Positions 25,101-38,200 of a stretch of DNA of 64,000 nt are shown one piece after another. The position numbers were made by a program, and so were the translations under genes. Each line of letters begins with the position of its first letter. The first letter of the stretch is position 1. Source of the DNA: Apostichopus japonicus (taxonomy: Eukaryota > Echinodermata > Holothuroidea > Aspidochirotida > Stichopodidae); contig NC_092580.1 of the NCBI RefSeq assembly GCF_037975245.1, positions 27,865,501 to 27,929,500 of the forward strand, written 5' to 3'. Under the pieces are notes generated by a model. It was not told the DNA's origin. It saw only the letters and a list, made by a program, of their open reading frames with translations, and ran no database searches.

Positions 25101-28100
25101 ATATTTTCTCGTAGACATCCTATAATTACTTTATTGTATGCAAAATGAGATATGAAATACCATAATTTTATTTATGACAGTAACAAGGCCTTCAGCCCGA
25201 AGAAATTCAAGCCTGGGCCTCCACATTGAATACAGATTTATTTGTTATGACCACATTTCAACATCTCTGATTTAACCCCAAGATATATTTACATCGATTA
25301 AAGTAACATCTTGTAAATATAAAGTATATTAAATATGGACTCAGTCACAAACCTCAATCTTACAAGTTAATGTTCTTTGTTCTTGCTTTGAATTCTTCTT
25401 CTTCATTTTAACAAGTTTTAAAAACAATTTTAGGTATGGTTAAGTTCTAACCTCAACTTTGCACAAAATATTGATATTCACATGAATTACTATCCCCTTT
25501 TATTCAATCATACTTTGTTGCTGAATTTGAATTTTCAATGTTTCATATCAAAAAAATTTGCAGTCTGAGCCAATAAAAACAAAGTGCTGGTATACCTACT
25601 GTGCCAGGAACACAAATGAAGTCTGTAGTTTTGTACACCTTGTTTCTCAAAAACATAAGTGCAGATCATTTCATGCAAAACACAAAATTTGATAAGAAGA
25701 AATCAAAAACACAGATCTTTACAGAAATTCTGACAATTCTTTGCATACAGATGATAACCCTTGACCTTTTGTTCATCATGGCCAAAAACTGGCTAAACAC
25801 AATCCTAACCCCAAAGCTGCAAGTTGCGCAGCGCCAAAAGTGGCACCCCACCCGTGAAATAATTAAACAGCTTGTGAAAATCTGCTTTATTGTACTGATA
25901 CAAATTTGTACTACCATAACTGCCAATTTTGTTCACAGTTTGAACAGGCAAGAGTTTTGTCAGAGCTAGATTTGAAAGTAAACAATCTCATCAGTTGTTG
26001 CAAGTGGACAAAATGCAAATTCTTTTGCCCACACAGCTTGAGCTTGTCAGAATAAGCTCCCCCCATCCCTTCCGCCCTACCCCTATGTATGTTTCAAACA
26101 CACCAAAAATATCTCTCTGTGTAAGATCATAGATATTTCAAAACCTACTCCCCCAAATAAGTCACATTGCCAGAGGAATGATAATATTGGATAAGTAATA
26201 ATATATATAATAAATCAAATTAATACTTTCAGGATTTGGTACCTTCTTCTGATCCATACGAGATCTAAAAATGGTCTTGGAAATTGAACCCTTCACCCCT
26301 TACAGCCTATGTGAAAACCATTACCAACACTAAAAGTATAAGTCAAAATAGATATTTACTGCCAAAGTCAGCCATCAAAAATGATCACAAAGCCAGCATA
26401 CTTTGTAAACTTGTTCACTATATTCACATTACTTACCCCTTGTTTTTAAGTAATAAACTTTAAACTTGTCCAGCTAAGTAGAGATACATATATAATTGCA
26501 GTTGTTCAATGATAAATGGTTGGCAAGATAACTAACCACTTCAATAGTGGTTTTATGGTCCTATATGGTTCATTTCTGTGCTATAGCCAAATTAGCACAC
26601 ACACTGTGGAATGAATTGATACTCTGGTTCTATCACAAACTTTTCATGGAACTTTCAATCTCTTACGACTGTGTTTAATTTGAAAAAGAACACTTAAATT
26701 ACAAACTAAACTCCATGCAAATGTTTTGTACCCACCTCTACAATTTCTACTTGATGCACTATATAACCAAACTATTTAAAAAAAGCAATAAATCCCCCAA
26801 GAAGAATCTAAAATTTAAAAGATAACTTGCATTTAAAATATTCATTGATAACACTATAGTGAGTGGGAGAAGGGGGAGGGGGGGGGGTGACAACTTGGTA
26901 TAATTTGCACTTATTTATGGACAATTTTAAACTACTTTGGTGTATGTTGTAGTCCCATCATTTCCTATTCTTTTCTTCTTGGTTTTATTTGAAACATTAT
27001 AGGATTTTTACTGCAGATAATTTCAATCGGGTATAAACATAGAGAGTGTTTACAAGGAGAGACGTAAGGATTTTGGTTATGAAATGTTCGCATGGGTTGC
27101 TAACAAAGGATACCCAAAATGAAATACATAATGAGTAGAAACAGTACAAGGGACTCACACACAATCTTGAATACACAACCTGAGCTCTGAAGATTTATTT
27201 ACCAAGTCAAAATATGTCTCCTAAATCGAAAAAACTCATTTATGGAAGTCAAATGCTTTACATAAGAATCTAATCTTGTTCTCAATAATTCACACTTCTT
27301 CTCGTGGTTTTTACCAAAATTTGATCGGAATGTTTGCAAACCCTAATGTGGATTCGATGGCTTTTGAGAAATATATCAACTAAACAATTAAGCTTATTAA
27401 CATAATCACATAGAAAGTATTGGAAAATTTAACAAGATAGCTCCTGTTTTTGTTTGTCATTGTCTGTTTTTGTTCGAATTGTGAATCGTTTGCAGTATAT
27501 GTGGAGATAACTTATGTTCACTGACAGTATTGGTCCTCACTAGGCTAAACCACAAATTAGAAAAACCAATAATAATCTCTTGCATGTGCAAAATGAGTTC
27601 ACCTCATCAAAAGATTATATTGGCATTGTCTCAAAATAGATTTTAGAAGTTCTTGTGTCATACTATTTGTTTGAAAATATGATTGCGATTGCTCAAAAAC
27701 TTAATTTCTTTCACCAGACATTTTCATGTCCATAAATAACAAATTGTGAGGGACTATTAACAGCCACATTTTAGGGTCCCCTCTTGTTGGAAATCAAGGG
27801 AAACAAAATCTCTCAATTTATTCTTGTGGTAATTTTAATTTTAATAATTTGTCTATGTTTTTAAAGATACACCAGGAATGTCATTATGCATATATACAGT
27901 TACTAATGATACCCACTACAGACACAAAATGGTCCTTAAAAAGAAGAAAGGATAATTTAGGTTAGTATGATATTAAAATTTCTAGTGCCAAAGACCATCT
28001 TTCTTTGCATAATAAATTTTCCTTTAATAGCTGTGATTTAAAATTCTCTCCCACAGTGCAACAATTTTTTACACACAAAGTGTACATTGCTTGAATTGCA

Positions 28101-28654
28101 ACATTTTGCAAACCAAACCCCACTTTTACAATAAACTGAAGGCACGCACAAGTGGTTAATGAATTTATAGACATGAAATTCAAAGTATATAGACTTTATC
28201 TGTCACATAGTCATGCAGTCAAGCTCAATATAATCACACATTGTAGTCTCATACAACTGTGTGAGATATGCACAGTTCTGTGTGCTTCAATGGGTCTTGT
28301 AATAATGTGAATGACATAACACATAGTAAACTCTATAGCAAACAAGGTCCATCATTAACTGATAGAATGAAGGCATTCAAACACAAGACAAATGCTCCAC
28401 CTTTAACAGAGAGAGAGAAAAGCAAAATGAAAATAATTTACCCTTTCTGTTCCTTTCTCATTCTTTAAATATATATATATATATTCTTCTTTTCTATGTC
28501 CACTGACCTATCTCCACTCATTTCATCCAAGCTAAGCAAGGTGGTAAAGGTGTGTTTTATAAAAGGCATCTCCTGAGAATAGTTGACACTTCCTTTCAAA
28601 TGTCTCCTTTTTTTCCTCCCGACAAACCGGCTCCGTCCTGCGTGGCTGTTCGCA
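22175..28654. other. Intergenic to SLC41A 3' UTR; no clear gene apart from one SINE
   Basis: The stretch is mostly AT-rich with scattered C-runs (22469-22481) and G-runs (26874-26888). The 75-codon ORF at 22175-22402 has a protein-like tail (FRYINDLGIKLHDS), but I recognise no family and it may be a transposon remnant. ORFs at 25601-25969 and 27962-28183 are AT-biased and unsupported. The right part probably contains the SLC41A 3' UTR, read leftwards. Confidence 0.4.
23752..23995 (-). mobile_element. tRNA-derived SINE, copy B (minus orientation)
   Basis: The minus-strand sequence matches the element at 32785-33080 along its full length. It has a tRNA-like head with an A box at 23971-23990 and a degenerate B box at 23927-23943, a body with GACTGACTTCGGTCAGCTTG, and an end in ATACATACATAC (GTATGTATGTAT on the plus strand at 23755-23767). 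Copies are roughly 85-90 percent alike by eye. The two orientations at two sites show a dispersed family rather than a local duplication. Confidence 0.75.
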
Positions 28655-29256
28655 TCAATCTCCAATGTCCGAGTCTCTGTCGCCAATTAACCATACCAAG
28701 TAGAAACCTAGAGCCAGTAAAGATGTTCCGATGACATCCCCAAGAGCAGTTAGGTATGGAATGGCAAAGTTGTCGGGATCATTCTTTCTCTTCCAGATGA
28801 TGTGTATGATACAGTCGGCTATCACCAGAAGCAATGCCACCTAGAAAGATTGAATTTAAAAATTACGAATGAAAAAAAAAAACAACCATATATATATATA
28901 TAAATTTGCCACAAATTGCAACAAGTACTTTTATGCCGCTTTCACGCTACAAATCTTTTACATTTGAGATGTATAACCTCCCTTCCCCCTCAATTGCTTA
29001 CTTGGTCTCTAGGGTAAGGCAAAATATGTCACCAAAACAGGACTAGCATTGTTCAATTTATGTGGCTAAAAGCCTACAGTGGACTTTCAAACTTCCTGAC
29101 TGGTATTGCACTTCTAGACGTACAATCAGTGTTCATGGCATATATATAGTTGGTTAGGGTGTCCGCACATAGAGCAGGAGGCCCGGGGTTCGAATCCCAT
29201 TGGAGGCTGGAAGTTTTTTCACTGTTCTGGATTTTCTAGCTCATTACTGTTTCAAT

Positions 29257-29297
<41 letters not shown>

Positions 29298-32200
29298 GTG
29301 TACATGATAATGGTTGAGATACTGACCTGGACCAAGGCTACACATATGTACATAGAGGTCACCCTGAAGTTGATTGTGTTGTGACCTGCATTTGCATAAG
29401 CAATCAGGAATAGAAAGATCATTTGACCCGGAATGACAAGAAAGAATAACACCCTTGCTGATTTGGATTGTTGACCTAGGGAAACAAAAGAAAAACAAGA
29501 CAGTTCAGTAATATGGATTTGGGGTCATTTGTAAATGGGGGAAATGTTATTATGAATTGTTCGATATTTTTACTTTCCAGTTTGATGCAAACTCCAAATC
29601 ATAACTTGACTAATTTTTTTATAATAATTTATAATGGTCGATAAAATAACTCACACTCGTACAACCTCTGGTTCATTTAAAGTTTTAATGGAACATGCCG
29701 AACAATCGTTTGCAAGAATATTCTATAATGTGGCATGGTGTTGTCACCCAACAACAAATACAATTTCAGAAATGGATGAATGAAGTCAACTTTCAAAAGT
29801 TGAAAATATCTTGGAAAGTTTTTTGCAATGAAAGGCTTACAAAACTTTAAATATGCAGGCAATCATGATTAAACATACATTTTGAAACTATTAAAAAGTG
29901 ACATACCACTTCCAAAAAATATTTTGAAAGGACTCTGGCAGACTGAGGTCCGACCGGGTATCAGAGTTCCTGGAGGTCCTAAGCTGTGCAGAGCTGTGGA
30001 AAGCCTGCTGGCCTGAACAGCCACCAGGTTACCTCCGACCCCGTTTATGACAGGACTAAAAACAGCCACACCTTGATTCTGTCTGATGGCAACATCTAGG
30101 ACAAGTCCTCCACAACTGAAAGATTAAAGGAAAAAAAAATTATCATTTGATCTTTCTTCTTCTAGTTTACCATATTAATAATAATAATAATAAGTCTTAT
30201 ATAGCACAGAATCCAACCTAAAGGTTTCTCAGTGCGCTTTACAGATGTGTGTAGCATTTAGAAAATAAGTAAGTTTTAATAGTACGTTTGAATTGTTCAA
30301 GTGAATCAATTTCCTGCAGATGGACTGGCAGCGAATTCCATAAGTGCGGGGCGGAATAGCAGAAACTGCTATCACCAAAGGTTCTCGTGCGTGTCACAGG
30401 AACAGTAAGTTGGTAGAGGTATTGGGAACGAGTAGGTCTTTCCGTTGTTCGCTCTTGGATAAGGTTGTGAAGATAAAACTCAAGCTGACAGATATAAGTG
30501 TTGCCAAAGAGCAGAAGGGATGGACGGGAGGGGTGGGGAGGTAGAAGAGGGTAGGGGAGGGACAAGAGGGAAGGGAGAAAGGAGGAGGGGGTAGACGTAC
30601 TAAGCCAGCATTTTGTTCTTGTTCTACCTCCATCCTACTGGGACACAAATGGAGATGCAACATCATCACAGATGACGCCACCAAAATGAGACAGTAAAGT
30701 CTAATTCATTCCACTTTACACACACTCTGGCTTTCTTGCTTATGTGATCCTTTTTCTGCGAACTTCTACTCATTCACATTTAATTTCACCATTGAATATT
30801 TCTGTCCCATCTGTCTAGTAAAGCAGCTTCATACCTCTGGTCATCAAATTTTACAGATTACTTTATACCTAGTATTGCTCAAATTGAAGCACTTTTATCA
30901 AACCAAACACACCCTCCTAGAATTTTTCACAAAATAATTTTTTTTTTAAGTGTTGTTGACTAATTACTGATTCAAATTCAATTTCTCAAGCACATTTTGG
31001 AACCTGTACATTTTTTACAGTAAATAGTATTCAGTCACATATCAAAATCATAATGTGAACATTTTTTACAATTTTTTTAATCATTTCTAGATATAAAATC
31101 TAGACTAAGTCCAGCAAATGAAGTGCAATGTTAAAGATATTTTGGTGTAGAATGGTATTTAAAATTGTGACCAAAATTGACTGAAAATAGCTGCTTGATA
31201 CTTGAGATTTCTGGGGTCTTTCAAAAAAAAAAAAATCAGTATCTGCAAGAGGATATTACAGCCTTCCTGCTGGATCGATATCACAAAGTAGTTCTCTATT
31301 TATCAACATAAATTCAAGGAAATGCTATCAGATACCAACATGAGGGAATGCCTGATGCTGTGAAGATGACTCTTGTACTTACCTACTGATCAACATTGCG
31401 CTGATCACGGGCGACCATCCATAGTAAAAGACATCGTTGGTGTACTTGTTTCTATGAGATATGACAGCCCACACCGGGAGTATTAAGAAGAAGGCAGCGA
31501 TAATAGAAGGAGCTAGCCAGTGATCAACACCTTAAGAACAAAAGAAATGTTAAATGTAAATATAGAATAGTTTGATTGAAATAAAAATAACAAACAATGC
31601 CAATTTTCAGATAATGCAACATGGTGAGGTCAAGAATTCCATTAAAAAAAAAGTTAAAAATAATTATAAAAAAAAAAAAACATTTTTTTTTTTACATTTT
31701 CTTGTTTGTGGTTTGAGTTTCATGTCCTCTTTACAGTGATTAGAATACAAACCACTTTTAAGAGAATGAAATTTACACCACCAAAAAAATAACATATAAC
31801 AGACCTTTAAAATACAACTACTACTGGATACATGTTACATTACTTCATACAGAACCACATTCAAGTAGTCTATATACATAGCCGCCAAAGATATTCTATA
31901 AAAAACTTCCTACCTCTCTTCACTAACGTACCCTGTTAACAACCTACACCACATATTAGCACACTTAACCATTTTGACAAATCTACCTCTATACTCTATT
32001 TACCTTACGCTGATTATATATGTTGAAACACACCACACGCCCATCTTTTACACTTACCCCAATACCCTTTGTGCTGTTTACTACAAGTCATACCACACAT
32101 AATCCCATTATACTCTTTATCTTGTGCTTATTTCATATTCAACCCACCAGTGGCAAAGCAACCACACAGTCAGGGGGGGCGGATGCCCACCCTGACGGAC

Positions 32201-35200
32201 TCTAATGGACTGCTGGCGCCCTTTTCAGCTTTTTACCACTTTTTACTTAATTGCGATTATTGACCTTTTTATTGCGCTCTCATCTACCTATTGACATTTG
32301 TCACATTTTGTTGGCGATGACACCTATTTATTCTTCCTTTATCTGCAAATTAGCAAGGCCCGGAAAGGGTCATTTCCGGCGATCAAGGGAGTATCTTTAC
32401 TCAAAAAATTTCTGTACGTTCCGTGCCAACCTGTGGTGGCGCTCCGCTTAGATAGTGTCGAAAGCACCCATACAGACCATTCCCCCCCCTAACCAATACC
32501 CCTAGCTCTGCCACTGCAACCCACTCTTTTAAGCCTGTGCTGTCAAAACACTTAAGTGATCGCCGTACTTGTGATGTTATCTTCCGTACTCACCGACTGC
32601 GCTGTATATTTTATCACTGATCCAGGATAATAAGGCTAGAGTAATCAGATCTCCCAGACTTGCAGCGATTGGTGTAGCAATATTGTCAGGATTAATTCTC
32701 AGTTTCCTAGAAATTAGAATAACTACAACCATAACTGAACCTGTAGAAATGAAAGAGAAAAATCATAATTGTGTGGAGTGTTAGCGTGTGGAGTGGAGTG
32801 TTAACTCAGTGGTTAACGCCGGTGCCTTTCAATCATAAGGTCCCAAGTTCGAGTCACTCCAAGATTAATGTATGTCGTCCAGTTACAGAGTTGTTAACAA
32901 TTCCTAATAATGGACGTTAAATATGAACCTAAGAGACTGACTTCGGTCAGCTTGCGGCTTTGATAAGCCAATGATGGCTTCTTCGCGAGTTCCTACTTGC
33001 AGGAGGATCTAAAATACATACATACATACATACATACATACATACACACACATACACACACCCATACATACACGCATACATACATCATGGATGGCTATAG
33101 CTAACTCGTACAGCACCAATGATCAGGCTATAACTACCTTGAACAACACCAATGGTCAGGCCATTACAACCTCGAACAGCACCAATGGTCAGACTATTAC
33201 TACCTCAAACAGCACCAATGATCAGACTATTACTACCTCAAACAACACCAATGGTCAGACTATTACTACCTCAAAAAACACCAATGGTCAGGCGATTACT
33301 ATCTCAAATAACACAAACGATCAGCAACAGAAATCTCTTCTGTCAACAGAGAAACTGTGACCAGGGTATTGAAATACCTGGGCCAGAGCCAGAAGCATTT
33401 TCCGGAGTTTCAAAAGCTGGAAATGAGCTCTCAAAGGGATTTGTCATTTGTCAAGTTCAAATCTTGCATTAGCAATGATGAGTTAACAAGCCAATCCTCT
33501 GAACTTTCTGATCATTATAATGTCATTTTGTGGTATATGGATATTCAGGTAGTGTTACTACTAGAGCAACTAACAAACAGATCAGTTTCTAGTTTCTTCT
33601 GTCTTTGCCTGTCTTCTAATACTCATCTAATATATAATTCTCAGTTCACTAACTATCGCAGCTGTTACTAAAGCAATACAAAGTACTCACCTAATATACC
33701 ACTAGCCAAAGAGGCTGTTACTAAGCTACTAGCACACAGGAGTAGTACATCGTCTAAGCTGAATTCTCCGTCTGGTAACCAGCCAAACAGCACAGCAACT
33801 ACAGCAGCTAAGAACCCAACAATGATGGCCTGGCACTGAGATCAAAATACAGAGGAAAAGAAAAGAACCTAACATTAAAAGTCTCATTATGCACACCATC
33901 TTGACGGTCTAAAGAATCATTTTTAGTTCTATTCTGTAGTACATAATCACACCATCACGACGAGGAACTTTCTTACTTAACTTTTGACTCATCCCCAGAG
34001 ATCAAGCAAATGAAAAATTCAAACAAACACATAATAATAATAATAATAATAATAAATACTACTTATAAAGCGCCTCCCAAAAATCTCGAAGCACTGTACA
34101 GTGAAAAGAAAGTCAAAAACAGATAAACCAGGCTAAGAAACCAAAAGATGCAAACTCAAAAAGATACGAAATACAATATACAGATAAAACAGCTAAGAGG
34201 ATAAGACTATAGTAACCTACAAAAATAAAACAGGCTAAAAGGCAAACTAGTAACCATATAAAAAGAAGCAAATACTGTGACAGTTAAAAACAGCTAAAAA
34301 GGTAAGTTTTCAAATCTTTCTTAAAACGGTTAAGATGAGGTGCTTCACAAAGGTCCCAAGGCAAATTGTTCCAGACTTCGGGAGCTGCAGCGCTGAAACA
34401 TCTGTCTCCGTAGAATCTAGTGTTGCACCTGCGAGGACGACAAAGGAGGGTTTCGGACGACGAGCGGAGACGACGTTGTGGTGAGTAGGAAGCGACGAGG
34501 TCAGTCAGATAACTAGGGGCCATACCGTGAATAGCTTTGAAGGCAAGAAGGGCAACTTTGTAACGAATGCGAAGATGGAGGGGCAGCCAGTGCAGATCAC
34601 GGAGGATTGGAGTAATATGGTCGTGCTTCTTGGAACGTGTGACAAGACGGGCGGCCGAGTTCTGAATGAGCTGAAGTTTGGAAAGTTCAGTGGATGGAAT
34701 GCGGAACAGGAGGCTGTTGCAGTAGTCCAAGCGGGACGTAATGAATGCATGGACGAGTCGTTCGGTAGATTTGTGGTCGAGGTATTTGGCGAGTTGTCCG
34801 ATCTTGTATAATGCGAATGAAGCTGCGGAGGCGGTGTTCTTTACATGATGTTTCATGTTGAGGTTACAATCAACGATGACTCCGAGGCTCTTAGCTTGCA
34901 ATACAGTGTCAACGAATGAATCATCAACTGCAATTTTAGGTGATGTTGGGCACTTCAGGAATTTCGAAGAGATATGCAGGACCTCTGTTTTAGAGTCATT
35001 GAACATTAATTTGTTCTGTATGCTCCAGGACTTAATGTCACGTATGCAGGACTCCAGACGAGATATCGAAATTTCACGGTTACCAGGACTTAAGGTAAGA
35101 TACAGTTGGGTATCGTCGGCGTAGGACATATAATCTATACCATGAGCGGAGACGATGTCCCCAAGTGGAGCAACATACATGGCGAAAATGGATGGTCCCA

Positions 35201-38200
35201 GTACGGAGCCTTGTGGCACGCCGTCATTGAGGTTACGCAGGATCGAGCGGGCTCCTCTTATATTTACAGAAAAACTGCGGCCCCTCAAATAGGATTCGAA
35301 CCACTTCCGAGCTGTGGCAAGAATACCGTAGCGGTTCTGAAGACGTTCAAGTATGATGTCGTGATCGATTGTATCGAAGGCCGCAGAGAAATCCAATAAA
35401 ACCAGCACAGCTTCTTGACAATGATCGACAGCTTGTTTGTGTACCAAAACATTAACCAGCCATATGCATGAGCAAATGTCTTCATCTCAATATCAAATAT
35501 GGGACACCATGTTCTTGTTTGAATTTTTCTTTCACTTGATCTCTGCAAATGGGCCAAAAATTTGCCAAAAAAGTTTTCATCCTTATAAATGCATAACTCA
35601 AGACTCAAGAGTATCAAAAAGGTTTGTAGACTAAGGGATCTTTTAGTTCACTTTTATATTTTAGAATGCATAATGGGCCTTTAAATACAAAGGATATAGA
35701 CATGATCAATTTGTCTCTTTGTGGAGCTTTAAAACATGAAGGAAATATATGAATAAAAATCTTAAGGTGCATCAGAAAATTCATATTACTACTTGTATGA
35801 TCTACGTACCATGGTAGTTTTTCACAAGCTGTGGCCATACCATGCATACTTCTTGGGAAGCTTAAGCCGGCATACATAATATGACGTAATCCTAGTGTAC
35901 AGTACATAAATATACAAAACGTGCGTGCGATACAACCAAGACAGTTAAAAATTTTCAATATCATGTCAAAAGTTGCAAAATATAGCAAAAAAATAAAAAT
36001 ATTCAAAAAAATATATAATCACCCTCCCCCTTATAACCATTCCCTGGGCAAATCTTAGTCCTTGCCCCCTCAGTCCCCTTCCCCTTAGTCCCCGGCCCCC
36101 TCAATCCCCTTAATTCAAAAGTGGTACTTGTGCCCCCGGTCACGCCCCCTCAATCCCCTTAATTCAAAAGTGGTACTTGTGCCCCCGGTCACAAGAGATA
36201 AATATGATGGTTAAAGCCAAGTTAGTTCAGCTGCAGCTTTCTGTGATAATTCGATCATTTATCAAAGTTCAATCCTAAATCAAACAGTACCTAAATTAAT
36301 GACTGAATTCCATAAAATGAAAGGAAACTTTGACCTGCACAAACCTTGTACATTACATCTGTGAGCAAATTACTGGATACTGCCAGTAAATGTATCGCGA
36401 AATGTTAATGTGCACGCTCTGTGTGATCGTGTGATGGGATTTACGGTGAGAGCATAATGGAGAGGACGATATTGAAGGGATGAATAAATACAGGAAGTTA
36501 TCGAACGATATGCGAGAGAGAGTTGTGGGTACTCGTAGCAATTATTAACTTTGAAATTACCATTATACCCAGGAATAATGAAGCTGGTATCGGATTGCAA
36601 AATGCTATGCACAATGGGCTACTTGCTAAACAAGTGCAAAGATGTATAGCAGGTTTTTCTTCTTTACACAGTAACTATAGTACTTTGTAAAGGAACTACG
36701 GTACTTTGTAAAGGAACTATAGTATTTTGTAAAGGACCCGTAGTACTTGGTAAAGGACCTACGGTACTTGGTAAAGGACATATAGTACTTGGTAAAGGAC
36801 CTACGGTACTTCGCAAAGGAACTACGGTACTTCGCAAAGGAACTACGGTACTTCGCAAAGGAACTACGGTACTTCGCAAAGGAACTACGGTACTTCGCAA
36901 AGGAACTACGGTACTTCGCAAAGGAACTACGGTACTTCGCAAAGGAACTACGGTACTTCGCAAAGGACCTACGGTACTTCGCAAAGGACCTACGGTACTT
37001 CGCAAAGGACCTACGGTACTTCGCAAAGGAACTACGGTACTTCGCAAAGGAACTACGGTACTTCGCAAAGGAACTACGGTACTTCGCAAAGGAACTACGG
37101 TACTTCGCAAAGGAACTACGGTACTTCGCAAAGGAACTACGGTACTTCGCAAAGGACCTACGGTACTTCGCAAAGGACCTACGGTACTTGGTAAAGGACA
37201 TACGGTACTTGGGAAAGGACCTACGGTACTTCGCAAAGGAACTACGGTACTTCGCAAAGGAACTACGGTACTTCGCAAAGGAACTACGGTACTTCGCAAA
37301 GGAACTACGGTACTTCGCAAAGGAACTACGGTACTTCGCAAAGGAACTACGGTACTTCGCAAAGGAACTACGGTACTTCGCAAAGGAACTACGGTACTTC
37401 GCAAAGGAACTACGGTACTTCGCAAAGGAACTACGGTACTTCGTAAAGGAACTATGGTATTTTGTAAAAGAACTATGGTACTTTGTAAAGGAACTATAGT
37501 ATTTTTTAGTAAAAGGAATGTTCAGAGCATTCAAAACTGTTATAAATACAAATTTGAGTAATAAAGTTTTACTCCATATTATCAGGGATGGATGCAGGTA
37601 TTTACAAAGAAACATAGTATGAAGGGGCATTACAGCAAACTCAGACGAAAGCCCCTCCTCCCTCCCCCATCTTCCTCCCTCCCCCACCTCCCCCCCCCCC
37701 AGAAAATAGTTGATATGTTAGACATCAAATGTTGCATTCTAAGTCATATTTAGACTTTAAATTAGTTTCTAAATGCAAGGTTAGTGTTATCAACTACTTT
37801 GCAATTTTTGGTGTGAATTTTGAAAAGGTGGTAGTGTACACCCCCATCCCACCCCCACTGGATCTGTGCCTGTTTACAGTCATATTACCTGAGTTAGTGC
37901 CATGTTTCCCCCTATCATTCTCCATTTTTCTTCGCTGTTATCCATAGATCCCAGATTAGCCTGAAAAGAAAACCAAGTAACAATGTATAAATTAATGTGA
38001 ACAGGCCAATCTATCTGCCACTGCTGATAATACAGATAGGCAACAACAAAATTTGTAGAATTTCTCTTATTACTTTGTAAAGTGGTCTTATGTGGAACAA
38101 TGTTGATTGATTGAATAAAGACTGACTTTTATATGAATCGCCAGCCATTGTGCAACTGGTACCTGTACAAACGAGTAGCACGGTACAGAGACAAACCTAA

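Noticed and set aside
29148-29212. Functional tRNA gene
   Set aside because: The B box is good, but the T arm does not pair fully and no acceptor stem closes. It is treated as a SINE remnant.
33111-33326. Short-spaced repeat array resembling a CRISPR
   Set aside because: The repeats are contiguous with no unique spacers, and the host is an animal.
36626-37687. Long ORFs of 353, 253 and 236 codons on both strands
   Set aside because: They are produced by the 21-bp tandem repeat, whose period is divisible by three. Both strands are equally open and there is no start, splice or domain context.
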